Shown in pieces: positions 33,413 through 45,524 of a stretch of 64,000 nt of DNA. Both the position numbers and the translations under genes were made by a program. This DNA is from Sambucus nigra. Taxonomy: Eukaryota; Streptophyta; Magnoliopsida; Dipsacales; Adoxaceae. Below the pieces are notes generated by a model. It did not search any database and had not been told where the DNA came from. It saw nothing but the letters and a program-made list of their open reading frames with translations. The stretch spans positions 633,859,217 through 633,923,216 of the forward strand of contig OX422211.1 in assembly GCA_949130495.1 (NCBI GenBank), written 5' to 3'. Numbering within the stretch: position 1 is the stretch's first letter; every line of letters starts with the position of its first letter.

Positions 33413-36105
33413 TTTAATACCCCTTACTTTGGAGTATTTATTTTAATATTAAATTGCCGTGTGGGTTAGCCATTTAAAATAAATGAAAAATCGAAGTAAA
33501 TATTAATTTCTGTGATTTAAGAGTTAATATTTCTGAGTATTGCATATTTATTGTTAGGTGAATGTAAATAGTGTAATATTATGTTATGTTGCGTCGTTGA
33601 GCGTTAAAGGGACGGTTATGGTTTATGTCCCAACCGGATTATTTTTAGAAAGGTAAAATGACGTTGGGGTAGGAAATTACTAACGATATCTCGGATGTCA
33701 TTTTAGTGGGCACTGTTAGTTCGGGAAGGGTCGAGATAGTCACATTAAGTGCCATGGATATTTTTGGGTTCCGGGGTACTTTTGGCTAGCTATGACTTAA
33801 TTATGATATTACGAGTCATTTTAAGTATGTAGTAACTTTTAATGTTGGACTTAAGTGTATTTGAGCTATATTGGGAATTTAGTCTTGTAAGAGCAATTAA
33901 ATCTCATTTGTGTTAACCTAGAAATAAAGAGATAGGAGAAGAGCTCGAGAGAAAGAAGAGAAAAGAGAGAAAATTGAAGATTTGAGCTTGGAATCACATC
34001 AATGAGAAGAAATATGAGATTTCAATCTTGAGGCAACTTATTAAACTTGCAAAACTTTATGATTGTGTTGAACAACTTTTATAAATGGTTAGTGTTCATG
34101 GGTTTAAACCATTTAGGCATTTTGGTGATTTTGTTGTCTAAATCCTGATGTATATGATATAAAAATGATTTGAGTGGTTTATATTAATGGGTTGTCATGT
34201 AGAAGTGATTTATGGATGATGTTGGTTGATGATAGTTGGGTTAGATGGCAGAAGGAGTAGTTGGGGAATTTTGATTTCGTATAAACCAATAGCCATAATG
34301 GGTTGTCCGACCTAGGCGAATCGATTTGCCTTTTGGGAGAATCGATTCGATAAAATGGTAGGCTACAGGTCTGAGGTAGCGAATCGATTCGGGATAGATT
34401 GAATCGATTCGCCAAATTAACATCTTTACAGAAACCATGGTTCTATCGAATGAATCGATTCTCTTTCTGGAGAATTGATTCACTTCATGGGCTAATTGAT
34501 TTGAAAATCCTACTGTTTTAAAGACTTTTTCCAACTTTTATTTAACTCCTTTTATCTTGGGTTTAAAACTTGGGAACCTTATTATATGACGTGTTGTAGA
34601 TGTATATGATCTTATATAAGGAAATTAATACCCTAGGATAGTAAGGGGGCATCCAGGCATATTTCGGGGATTAGATACAAGAGTATAATACCTTATGTGG
34701 TTAAGTACACAATTGTAGGATTGGGCTATAGTCGGATTGTGTTGTTTTAGCTTTTGGGGCTAGTTTAGAAGTGTTTATACCTTATAGCCTAAATTGAATA
34801 TATATATATATATATATGCTTTCGGATGTGTGAATTGTCTATGTAATTAAGATATATCATGTGATTATGGTATATATATGCATATACCTCTCTGAATCCT
34901 ATCATAAGGCAAGTTACGAAAAAGAGGTGAATCCCCTTGGGTAGTGAGTGCAGGGAGAGTATAGTCCTCAGGCCATAGCACCAGTTGTTACATTGAGTAA
35001 TTGTTTTATTCGAAGTGAAGTAATTCCAGGTATGGTTACGTCTCACTATCTAAGGTATATGGTTTCTTCCCATGCGTTGTGATTTAGGATTACCCAAAAA
35101 ATGAGATATCGACTGTGGGTACCCAGGTGGTCATGATGATAGGCCCTGGAAGATGATAGCTATTAGGGACGCATCCAGTGGGGTGACTCCCGAAAGGATC
35201 GTCTTAGAACTATTAATGTATGAACATTATTGTTCTCACTGAAATTGTATTTTAATGAGAAGGATTAAATGGAATTGGGAACCAACTCTAATCATATGTG
35301 ATCCTCTGGGCTTAAATGACTTGTGAGGTTAAATAAATGAGAAAATTGGTAAACTAGGAATTTAGTATATAGTTAATGTTATGCGAATCAGCTCGATAGA
35401 TAGTTAGGTCATCCTTACTAATAGTCGGGTAGCTTAACTTAAAGTAAAATGTATGGGAAATGTTGTGCACTTTAGAGGAGGGGTGAGCATAATTTCTTAA
35501 GTGAGGAGCGAACATAAACTGTTTATGAAATCTTTCATTCATAGATTTTATGCATCTTATTTACTTGTAAATCATATCAAACCGGGCCCTGACCCGTTTA
35601 TGCTTTGTTATCCTTGTGTTGTTATCATTATGTTCAGGTGTTCCACCGAAAGGGCGCCCGTTCTGACCTTCCCTTCTAGTGTTAAAGGAGCTACAACATA
35701 TTACGGATGTTATAGGACTTTTGTACTAGAGGCATCAAATTATTTTTAGGATATTCTAGTTATGATTCGTCAATTATATTCGGGCGTGTTGCCCAAGCTT
35801 ATTACTCATAGTTACTGTTATACTTGGCATGACCCTTTTTGTACCAGTCTGTTAATCGACGACTTATTCGGTTATGTTTTGTAGTAATGCTATCAACTGT
35901 TAGTTGTATATATTAACCTTTTGTTATGTTAAGTGGTTGACTGAAATTTTTTTTCTTATAAACTTGACATCTGTTTTTAAAATATTGGGTGGTTGTCTCG
36001 TGTTATATTTATGCGACAGTGATGCTAAGAATTGACCATTTAAGATTCCTATTTTATTGGAGTAGCGGGCTAGCCACCTCTTATTTTAGTAAACGGGGTG
36101 TCACA
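33413..36105 (+). repeat. 5' LTR of element D
   Basis: 2693 bases, ending AAACGGGGTGTCACA. A purine-rich leader (GAAAGAAGAGAAAAGAGAGA) is near 33950-33975. A palindrome array (34318-34502) lies downstream of it. By eye the two D LTRs differ less than those of B, in agreement with D being a later insertion. Confidence 0.88.
34318..34502. repeat. phased palindrome array, core AATCGATT, in the 5' LTR of D
   Basis: Seven cores start at 34319, 34340, 34382, 34402, 34453, 34473 and 34494 (two read AATTGATT). Spacings are 21, 42, 20, 51, 20 and 21. The full unit is near GCGAATCGATTCGC. The DNA between units is not repeated. The remains of the same array are in the 3' LTR of D at about 56274-56424. 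Confidence 0.9.
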
Positions 36106-36107
36106 AA

Positions 36108-36125
36108 TGGTATCAGAGCATAAGG
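36108..36125 (+). promoter_or_regulatory. primer-binding site of element D (initiator Met tRNA)
   Basis: TGGTATCAGAGCATAAGG starts two bases after the LTR end. Confidence 0.9.
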
Positions 36126-36286
36126 TTCTAAAGTCTTTAGGATCCGTGGGGTCTTATCACATTCTACTGTAGTGTTCTTGGAAATAGAACCCTATTATTA
36201 GGACCACTTTGTTTATGTATGCCTACAATCTTCCACAATAATAAATTGTTTTGACTGTATACTGATTCATTTGATTTTTATCTCAG

Positions 36287-37450
36287 ATACCGCCTAAATG
36301 AGGTCGCTTGACAAGGGTAAACCGAGTTACAGATGATGTAGAGCCCCCCACCACCGCAAGGAACTATGAATGCGATGGAGGTGGCTAATATTGTAGCCAA
36401 GGCAATCAACGCTGTAATGCACGCTATGGCACAACAACTTCCATAAGTTTAACAACTGGCAGCTCCGATGGATCAAGACCAAACGGGACCCTCCGCATAG
36501 GAAAGGGCTAGAGAATCCTTCCAGAAAGGTCACCCTCCAGAATTTTGGGGTGGCGCTGATGTGATCGAGGCAAACCAATGGAGGAAGGATATTCAATGCC
36601 ATCTTCGAATGGTGGAATGTAGTGAGGTGCGAAAATAGATTCTTGTCACCTTTAAACTAGTGGGAGTAGCTCTCCAATGGTGGGAGTAGGTGACAACTCT
36701 GGAACAAAGGGATATCTTGACTATCTCAAAATTTTGGATTCTATTTAATAGAAAGTATTTTTCGCCAGTCATCCAGAAGGAGATGAGGAGGAAGCTTCAG
36801 GATGTTACTCAAGGGGAACGATCGGTGGCAAAATATGGAGAGGAATTTACTCGTTCAGAAAATTTTGTGCCGGACGAGGTAAGTACGGAAGATAGGAGAA
36901 TCTCTAAATTTATCGGGGGTTTGAGTTGGAGGATAAGGAAGCACCTATTAGGGAAGCCTGCCTTACAAACTTTTGGCGATGTGATGAATGCAACTTTACT
37001 CCATTGCTAGGATCACCGCCTTCATTTGAAGGGGGAAAGAAAATAGGGGATTCTGGTCAATCTAGTAAATCAGGAGGAAATGGTGTCGACGGAGCACTAC
37101 CACCACCGCAACAGTCGAGGAATAAATAGAAAGAGCGGGACCTTCAACAGGGGGGCCCAGCTAAGAAATAATGTTTTGGGGGTTTAGATTTGATGAAGGT
37201 GGCTTTAGGAAAAATAAGGGTGCTCAACAGCAGTAACAAGTAGTCCCATAGGGCCAAGCCAGCTGAGGGAATAATGGAGGTCGAGGCCAGTAGGGCCAGG
37301 GTTGTTTTTAGTGCGGTGAGATGGGTCATATGAAGAAAGATTGTCCACAGTTGAACGAGGGCCATTTCTCGGAGGCCCTCAGAATTAGCAGGCCCCTCTA
37401 CAACCTCCAACACCTATTCCAGTCATCCCACTGCAACAGGGACAATTTTA
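36287..37450 (+). pseudogene. gag: gag of element D
   Basis: The expected start ATGCCGCC reads ATACCGCC here, so the start codon is lost. Gag core: an intact stretch 36690-37010 with FSPVIQKEMRRKLQDVTQGE and RRISKFIGGLSWRIRKHLLG. A zinc knuckle at about 37304-37348 has C..C-GEM-GH-MKKD-C, but with a TAG between the first two cysteines. Several other stops. Confidence 0.8.
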
Positions 37451-37529
37451 ATTTGGATGTATGTATAATGTCTAAGGTGATTTGTTGCCGCTAGCACCTC
37501 CAGCACTGCCAACTATTGAGGGTAAGTTT

Positions 37530-37975
37530 TCCAACCATGGGTTTATGGGTCGAGTGTTATTTGACATAGGTTCAACACACTCATTTATAGCTACATAGTT
37601 TGCTCATTCAGCGAGATTGTTAGAGTCTGTCGATAGTACTCTTATGAGTGTAGATTCACCCATGGGTGATGGATCACTTATATTCTTTATTTGTAAAGGG
37701 GTGTGAATAAACCTTGGTATATTATGGAAGACGACGTACTCGTTCTGGATATGGTCGGTTATGATGTTATTCTGGGCATGTATTAGTTAGTGAAATACCG
37801 GGCCATGGTAGATTGTTATGGGAGAAGAATAGTCTTTGCCATTTCGGGGCAAGAAATGTTTTTGGTAGCCTTGCCTCTTTCAGAAGGAGGTTCAAGCACT
37901 CACTTGTACTGTATTGAGGAGGAGATTTCACAAAATATGGTTATTTACTTAAACTCGATTCCTGTTGTTAGATAA
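37530..37975 (+). pseudogene. protease of element D
   Basis: Active-site region RVLFDIGSTHSF at about 37548-37583: the usual D-T-G reads D-I-G (37563-37571). The C-terminal part runs YRAMVDCYGRRIVFAISGQE near 37795. Dead by active-site change and frameshifts. Confidence 0.75.
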
Positions 37976-38880
37976 TTAGAAGATGTCTTTCAAGAAATCC
38001 CTGGCTTAACTCCAAGTCGTGAGATTGAGTTCGTAATTGACTTAGCGCCTGGAATTAGGCTGATTGCGCGAACTCCATACCATATGGCTCCTTTAAAAAT
38101 GCAGGAGTTATGGGATCAAATTCAGTAGCTGTTGGGGCAAGGGTTTGTTCAGCGTAGCATATCGCCGTGGGGTGCCCTTGTAGTATTTGCGAGAAAGAGA
38201 GATGGTTCCCTCCAGTTACGCATTGACTACCGTGAATTGAATAAGGTAACCATCCGAAATAAATATCCGTTACCTCGAATCGAAGATTTATATGATCAAT
38301 TGAGAGGAGAGTCGTACTTCTCTAAGATAGATCTGAGGACCGGGTACCATCAACTGCAAATTCGAGAGCATGATGCGTGTAAAACCGCATTCTTAACCAG
38401 GTATAGGTCCTATGAGTTTATGGTGATTCCCTTTGGGCTAACCAATGCTCTGACAGTATTTATGGACCTTATGAATCGAGTATTTAGGGACTTCTTAGAC
38501 CAGTTTTTGATAGTGTTTATTAATGACATTCTAGTCTATTCTCGAACTGGAGTTGATCATGCCGAACATTTGCGATTGGTCCTGAAAACACTACGGGATC
38601 ATCAGCTATATACCAAGTTTGAAAAGTACGGTTTCTGATTAGAGTAAGTGCAATTTTTTGGGCATATCATGACGACTGAGGGTATTTCTGTAGACCCAAA
38701 TAAGGTTGCAATGGTGAGGCAATGGTATTAACCCACGACGCCAACTAAAATTCGTAGCTTTTAAGGTTTGGTGGGATATTATTGTCATTTTATTAAGGTT
38801 TTTTATAAGATTGCTGCCTTTTAATGAACTTGACCCGAAAGGGAGTGTGATTTATTTGGGATGACTCCTGTCAACTAACT
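37976..38880 (+). pseudogene. reverse transcriptase of element D
   Basis: The best frame, 38132-38638, contains [40 protein letters not shown] and [15 protein letters not shown]. The catalytic box, normally F-I-D-D, reads FINDIL (38516-38533), so the first catalytic aspartate is lost. Stops before and after (about 38128, 38636) interrupt it. The thumb region continues to about 38880. Confidence 0.85.
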
Positions 38881-39265
38881 TTTGATAAGATAAAAGACAA
38901 GTTGACCTCTGCCCTCGTACTCGCATTGCTAAGATCGGGAGTAGATTATTTAGTTTTTACTAATGCATCTCTATAGGGATTGAGGGGTGTGTTACAAGAG
39001 GTGCATAGGGCCATTGCATATGAGTGTCGCAAACTTAAGCCCCATGAGAAGAATTATCCCGTACATGATTTGGATCTTGTCGAAGTAGTGTTTGCCTTAA
39101 AGATATGGAGGCATTACCTCATGCGTGAGAAATTTAGTCTCTTCACGGACCATAAGTTGTCTCGATATTTGTTCACACAGAAAGATCTAAATATGAGACA
39201 AAGTTAGTGGTTAGAGTTTGTAAAGGACTACCAATTTGATATTCACTACCACCCAAGCAAGGAAA
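38881..39265 (+). pseudogene. RNase H of element D
   Basis: Contains [31 protein letters not shown] and [14 protein letters not shown], the standard Ty3 RNase H signatures. The frame is broken by TAG near 39206. There is no second RNase H, unlike element A. Confidence 0.8.
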
Positions 39266-40860
39266 ATGTGGTAGCTAACGCGCCGAGTCGAAGACCCGTG
39301 GGGCAATTAGTGAAAGTGTGGAAAGCTAAGTGGAAAGAACTTGGACATGATGATGTTGTGGTTAGAGTGTGCATGTCAGTGTTGACCATTACGCCCGATA
39401 TTATAATGCGAGTAGTGAAAGCGCAAGTAGGGGACAAAAACTGTCAAGACCAGATACGACAATTACTGACTGAGGGAGCGGAGTCCTACTTTATTAGTTC
39501 TGAGGGTGGGTTACGTCTCCACGAAAGACTTATAGTCCCGGACGAAGGAGACTTGAGACATGCTGTCATGACAGAATTTTAGGGTTTGAGATTTGCAGTA
39601 CATCCCAGCACGGACAAGATGACCAAGATATACGTCATCAATATTAGTGGGTAATAATGAAAAAGGACATTGCTGAATTTGTCTCCCAATGTGCCACTTG
39701 TCAGTTGGTGAAGGTGGACCACCAACGGACGACTGGAATGTTGCAGCCATTGGAAATACCGGTGTGGAAATGGGAGAGTATCTCAATGGATTTTATCACT
39801 CGATTGTCGATGTCGTAAGGTGATCATGATTCTATTTGGGTTATTGTCGATCGCTTGACCAAATCAACACATTTCCTACTGGTGTGGAAGGATTTCAATA
39901 CGACACGTTATGCCCATCTTTTCATAACGGAGATTGTGAGACTTCATGGGGCGCCAATCAATATAGTGTCCGACCGAGATAAAAAAAATTTATCCCATTT
40001 TTGGCGAAGCTTCCAAGAGGCGATGTGAACCGAATTACGGTTGAGTACAACATACCATCCGTAAATCGATGGGCAAAGGGAGAGGGTCAACGAAATGTTG
40101 GAGGATATGCTTCAGATGTGAATACTTGATTTTAATGGAAGATGGGAGTAATACCTTCCGTTGGTCGAATTTGCATTTAATAATTCGTACCAATTCACAA
40201 TAGGTATGGTATTGTATGAGGCATTCTATGGCTGATCGTGTCGATCACATGCTTATTGGTTGGAAGTAGGAGATAATAAGCTCCTTGGAACTTAAATGAT
40301 CTAAGACACCTCTTCGAAGATTGAGCTTATTCAAAATCACATACGAATTGTACAGGATCGTTAGAAAAGCTATGCCGACGTGAACTAGCGGCATGTGGAA
40401 TTGGAAGTGGGGGATCAAGTTTTAGTGTGGGTATCCCTGATGAAAGGTGTAATGAGATTCAAGAAGAAAGGAAAACTAGCGCCACGCTATGTTGACCCTT
40501 TTCCCATTATTGAAAAGGTAAGCCCCGTAGCATATCAACTTGCTTTGCCGAAACACCTACAACAAATTCATAATGTGTTCCATGTTTTATCTTTAAAGAA
40601 GTATAAAAGATGCGAAGGAGATCATTGGCACGTTCTATTAGACGATATCGAGTTATAGTTCGATATTTCATATGAGAAATAACCGGTTGCCATTCTAGAC
40701 CACAGAGAACGTAGGCTAAGATCGAAAGTGGTGCCCTTGGTTCGAGTCCAGTGGGGAAACCACAATGCCGAGGAATCAACTTGGGAAAGAGAGGATGATA
40801 TTCGAGAAAAGTATCCACACCTCTTTTTACTAGGTACGTTTAAATTTAGGGGACGAAATT
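39266..40860 (+). pseudogene. integrase and chromodomain of element D
   Basis: Zinc-binding part near 39590-39715 (CATCQLVK). Core: [10 protein letters not shown] near 39780, NIVSDRDK near 39960-39985, DGQRERVN near 40070. All three acidic residues seem present, but stops intervene. A GPY-like module lies in 40395-40658 (KLAPRYVDPFPIIEKV). The chromodomain, about 40670-40820, has AILDHRERRLRSKVVPLVRV and EESTWEREDDI. The chromodomain recognises histone marks and steers insertion to heterochromatin in chromoviruses. Confidence 0.85.
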
Positions 40861-40867
40861 TCCTTGT

Positions 40868-40878
40868 AAGGGGGAGTA
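40868..40878 (+). promoter_or_regulatory. polypurine tract of element D
   Basis: AAGGGGGAGTA before the LTR start TGTAATACCCC. Confidence 0.8.
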
Positions 40879-41496
40879 TGTAATACCCCTTACTTTTAAG
40901 TATTTGTTTTTATATTAAATTGCCGTGTGGGTTAGCCATTTAAAATAAATGAAATATCAAAGTAAAGATTAATTTATGTGATTTAAGAGTTAATATTTAT
41001 GAGTATTGCATATTTATTGTTACGTGAATGTAAATAGTGTAATATTATGTTATGTTGCGTCGTTGAGCGTTAAAGCGACGGTTATGGTTTATCTCTCAAC
41101 CGGATAATTTTTAGATAGGTAAAATGATGCTAGGGTAGGAAATTATTAACGATATCTCGGATGTCATTTTAGAGGGCACTGTTAGTCCGGGAAGGGCCGA
41201 GATAGTCATATTAAGTGCCATGGATATTTTTGGATTCCGGGGTACCTTCGGCTAGCTATGAATTAATTATGATATTACGAGTCATTTTAAGTATAATGTT
41301 GGACTTAAGTGTATTTGAGCTATATTGGGTATTTAGTCTTGTAAGAGCAATTAAAGCTCATTTGTGTTAACCTAGGAAGAAAGAGAGAGGAGAAGAGCTT
41401 GAGAGAAAGAAGAGAAAAGAGAGAAAATTAGATATTTGAGCTTGAAATGACATCAACGAGAAGAAATTCGAGACTTCAATCTCGAGGCAAGTTTTT
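40879..41496 (+). repeat. 3' LTR of element D, left part
   Basis: Matches 33413-34044. It ends at 41496, where element E enters in reverse. The TSD TTATT reads TTTTT on this side. Confidence 0.85.
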
Positions 41497-43433
41497 TGTG
41501 ACACCCCTCTTATTAAAATAAGAGGTGATCAGCCCTCTACTCCAATAAAAACAAGAATCTTAAATGGTCCATTCTTAGCATCACTGTCGCATAATAATAG
41601 TACGAGACAACCATCAAATATCTAAAAATGGATGTCTTATATAATTTTGCAAATCTGATAAAAACAATCTCGATAATCCAAGTTATAACCGTAGGTGGAT
41701 GTATATAAACATCAAATAGTTTGATAACGATTTTACAAAACATAATCGAATAAGCTGTCGGTTAACAGACTAATACAAAAGGTTACCCCAAGTATTACAG
41801 TAGATATGAATAATAAAATGGGGCAACACGCCCGAATACAAAAATGAATCATAAATAGAATATCCAAAAGATTGATGCGTCATATATAAAAATCCTACAA
41901 CATCAGTAAAATGCCGTAGCTCCTTAACAGTGGAAAGGAAGGTCAAAGAGGGCGCCCATGTGGCGGAGCACCTAAATATAATAAGAACCACAAAAGAAGT
42001 AAAAATATAAATGGGTCAGGGCCCTATTTGATATGATATACATGTGAATAAAATGCATCACAGTTATGAATGTTAAATATGGTAAACAGGTTAAGTTCTC
42101 TCTTCATTATAAGAATCATCATCACCTCTCTTCTAAGTGCACACCTTAGTGCAATACCATTCCATTTAAGTTTAACTACCCATATAATTAAGAGGAGTAA
42201 CCTAACTATATTCAACATGCTTAATTTGACAATTCGTAAAATATATCTTCACAAGTCAGATAGTAATTGGGGATCATATGCAATTAAAGTTGGTTCATAG
42301 GTTTATTAAATCATTCATATGAAATACCATTTATGTGAGAGAAATTATAATCATAATATAACGGTTCTAAGACCATCCTTCTGAAATTTACCCCACTGGA
42401 TGTGTACCTAAATGCTATCATCCTCGAGGGCCTATAATCAAGACCACTTGGGTATCGTAAATCGCAACGCATGGGAAGCATCCATATACCTTCGATAGTG
42501 AGTCATAACCATACCCGGAATTACCTCACTTCAAACAAAATAATCATATAATGTCACAACCGATACCATGGCCTGAGAACTATATTCTCCCTGCATCATT
42601 AGCCAGGGGATTCACCCCTTTCGCGTAACTTTCCTTATGATAGCATTTAGAGAGGTATGTATAAATGTGCCATAGTCACAATATATACTGAATAAACAAC
42701 ACAATTCTTATTTCTGAAACCATATGCATAACAATCTAGGTTGCAACGAATAAATACTCTCATGTCAGCCCCCGTAAGTCCCAAATGATACTACTCGACT
42801 CTACCCTAGTCCTAGACTCATTTACTAAATGAGATGAGATATTAGGCTCTACTAAATAGTCCCCGAAATAAGACCGGATACCCCTTTACTAACCTAGGGT
42901 ATTAATCCCTCTTGTGAGACCCTAATCAGCGCCGGACCTAGGCATAGGCGGGTTAGGCCGCCGCCTAGGGCCCTCGATTAATTAGGGCCCCTTCCGGAAA
43001 AAAAAAATTAGGTATAAAAAAAATTCGCTTTAAAAAAAATTAGTTGTAAAAAAAAGGCCCTCCAAAAAAAATTAGTTAAAGGCCCCCCAAAATAAATTTG
43101 TTCTATTTAAAATAAACTCATACACTAAACCCAACAACAGCATAATAGCCCACCCACCCACACTAAAAAATAAACCCACACAATAAACCCACCATCATAG
43201 CCCAACCCAACTCAAACTCAACCCAACCCATTTACTTATTCTATTCTAACCCTAACTCTTCCATTTCTCTCACCCACTTTCTTCTCTCAGTCTTCTTCTC
43301 TTCCTCTCTTCTTCTCTCTATCACACTACTCACTTTCTCTACTAACCAAAGCAAGAATAAACCTTCTCTTACCCCCACCCCAAAACCCTTAGCCACCACT
43401 GCCCCACCCCCCCCAAAAAGCAATTTTCGGCAA

Positions 43434-43437
43434 CCCG

Positions 43438-43468
<31 letters not shown>

Positions 43469-43474
43469 AAAAAA
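43434..43474 (+). repeat. poly-C / poly-A run in the hAT leader
   Basis: A run of about 20 C, then about 15 A. The complement is a long G run, which may form G-quadruplexes and is prone to length error in sequencing. Confidence 0.9.
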
Positions 43475-43877
43475 TGAGCACCCCACCCCTTTTTTTATTG
43501 AACTAACCTCATCAAAATAAGGATTAAAAATCTAGGGTTTCAATTTCTCCAATTTCATAAAATTAGGGCTTGATTGGAGATTATTTGGAGCTTGTTTGTG
43601 TAAGTATATATTATTCATTGCTTTGTTACATGCCCACTAAATAAATTTGTTTGTTTTACTACTAATATTTGTGTTGTAATTTTTTTCTGTAGATTCCAAT
43701 TTGTTATTTGGACATTTAAAAATTAAAACTTGAGATTGCTCTCAAATTGGTTACAAATTAGGTTCTATTGTTCCTCTTTAGCATTTTTCTTTAATATTAT
43801 TTGTCAATATTGTTGAGAATCTTGTGATTTTGTGATTAATTTTTATTTTTGAAAATTACAGTTGTTGTTGTGTGAAT

Positions 43878-44215
43878 ATGTCTACTAGAAAATATCCCTC
43901 TTGTCACGGAAAAAGAAAAAGACAAAAACAAATTGAAGAAGAAACATCAAAACTAGCGGGTTCACTACATAAATATTTTAATAAACAAAAAAAATAGATG
44001 TTAAACATCAAAATATAGAAGATTTAGATAATGAAAATGTTGTTGAACATCAAAATTTAGAAGAATTAGATAATGAACAATTAGAAAATGAACGTGGATT
44101 AGCCATGTTATCAACTGAAGAAGATTTGTTAACAACAATAAATTTTGATGATTTAATAGTTTTGCATCGAAAAATGCGAGAAGAACACATTTTCTTTAAA
44201 AAAAAATTAAGATAA
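43878..44215 (+). pseudogene. hAT transposase (zinc-finger MYM/TTF type), N- and C-termini fused, core deleted
   Basis: Starts ATG with MSTRKYPSCHGKRKRQKQIE and GSLHKYFNK, the basic N-terminus of plant hAT transposases of the TTF/ZMYM1-like type. A one-base slip in the A run at 43985-43994 gives TAG at 43995; with the slip ignored, a frame continues to 44215. It includes a repeated HQNxEExDNE segment and ends ERGLAMLSTEEDLLTT...FDDLI, similar to the C-terminal tail after the dimerisation domain. The DDE core and hAT dimerisation region, several hundred residues, are absent. Confidence 0.7.
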
Positions 44216-44377
44216 AGGGCCCCAAATTAATTGTTCGCCTAGGGCCCCTAAAATTTCAGAGATGGACCTGACCCTAATACTCTTTAATACATCAAATGAG
44301 AAGGTTCCTAACACTCAAACCTAAGAGAAAAGGAATAGAAACCAACTTAGAAAATTTCATGAAACAGCAGGATTTTC

Positions 44378-44575
44378 GAATCGATTTTCCTAGGGCCAAA
44401 TCGATTCGCCCCTGAAAGCGAATCGTTTCGCACAAAAAGAGAATCTATTCGGCTGAGAAAACCAACCTTCTGTCTAATCCCGAATCGATTCGACCTTAAC
44501 CCGAATCGATTCGGTTCCTCAGACCTGTAGCCACCATCTTAGCGAATCGATTCGTTAAGGAGGGCGAATTGATTC
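44378..44575. repeat. phased palindrome array, core AATCGATT, in the 3' LTR of E
   Basis: Eight cores start at 44379, 44399, 44421, 44442, 44483, 44504, 44545 and 44567 (some with one change). Spacings are 20, 22, 21, 41, 21, 41 and 22, a period close to 21 with two empty places. The DNA between the cores is unrelated. Confidence 0.9.
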
Positions 44576-45472
44576 ACCCTGGTTGGGATGCCCAATTGTG
44601 GCTACGGGTTGATGATAACCCTAAATTCTCAAAATTTATTTTCTTCCATCTAACCCAACATCATCAACTCATAACTTCTGTAAATCACTTATTCAAGTTA
44701 AGCTACTAGAAGAGACCATTTAAAACAAGTCTAGATCATATAACTTAGGATTTAACCAACAAAATCATCAAACTCCATTAATGGTTTAAACTCAAGAACA
44801 CTAACTATATATACAAATTATTCACACCCAATCATACATTTATGCAAGTTAGAAACTTGCCTCAAGATTGTAGCCTCGGAATGTCTTCTCGTTACAACGA
44901 TTCCAAGCCCAAATTACCAAAATTTCTCTTTTCTCTTCTTTCTCTCAAGCTCTCCCTTCTCTCTAACTTTTTAGGTTTAAAGACACAAACGAGTAATGAA
45001 TGGTCTTGCAAGAGTTAAATGCCCAAATATATTAAGTCCAACATTAAATGCTGCTACATAATTAAAATGACTCGTAACATCACATATAAGTTATAACTAG
45101 TCAAAGTACCCCGAAACCTAAAAACACACCTGGCACTTATTTTGACTATCTCAACCATTCCCGGACTAACCGTGCCCTCTAAACTAGAATCCGGGATATC
45201 ATTCCTTATTTATTGTTCCAACATCATATCAAATTTCTAATAACAATTCGATTGGAATATAAATCAAATTCGTCGCTCAAAACATAACGACGCAATATAG
45301 CATAATATTACACTATTTACATTCATGTAACAGAAAATAAGCAATACTCAGTAAATATTAACTCTTAAATTACTTAAATTAATATTTATTTCAATTTCCT
45401 TTATTTTATATGACTAACCCACATGGAAATTTAATATAAAAAAATAATTACTCAAAAGTATGGGATATTACA

Positions 45473-45488
45473 AACTCCCCCCTTACAA
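45473..45488 (-). promoter_or_regulatory. polypurine tract of element E
   Basis: On the minus strand TTGTAAGGGGGGAGTT stands directly before the LTR start TGTAATATCCC. Confidence 0.8.
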
Positions 45489-45524
45489 GGGAATTTTGTC
45501 CCCAAAATTTAAATGCACCTGGTA

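Larger units (their letters stand above)
42927..44270 (+). mobile_element. hAT-family deletion derivative
   Basis: 1344 bases flanked by a perfect 8-bp TSD ACCCTAAT (42919-42926 and 44271-44278), the hAT length. Termini CAGCGCCGGACC and, on the other strand, CAGGTCCATCTC share CAG and a short imperfect inverted repeat. The uninterrupted site is seen in the 5' LTR of E (near 54850). Inside are a leader with a probable intron (TTTGTGTAAGTAT near 43598 to AAAATTACAG near 43860) and a shortened transposase frame. Confidence 0.85.
41497..45472 (-). repeat. 3' LTR of element E (with hAT insertion)
   Basis: 3976 bases, or about 2.62 kb once the hAT derivative and its TSD are removed, close to the 2610 bases of the 5' LTR. 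Ends on the minus strand: TGTAATATCCCATAC and GGGGTGTCACA. Confidence 0.88.

Noticed and set aside
34318..34502. CRISPR-like array
   Set aside because: Units are short palindromes with about 12-13 bases between them, in a plant LTR; no cas genes, no 25-40 base repeats.
40507..40818. Minus-strand frame over the D chromodomain
   Set aside because: Shadow of the chromodomain frame, which is conserved with element E.
43241..43486. Gly/Phe-rich minus-strand frame in the hAT leader
   Set aside because: Produced by the poly-C run and the pyrimidine-rich leader.
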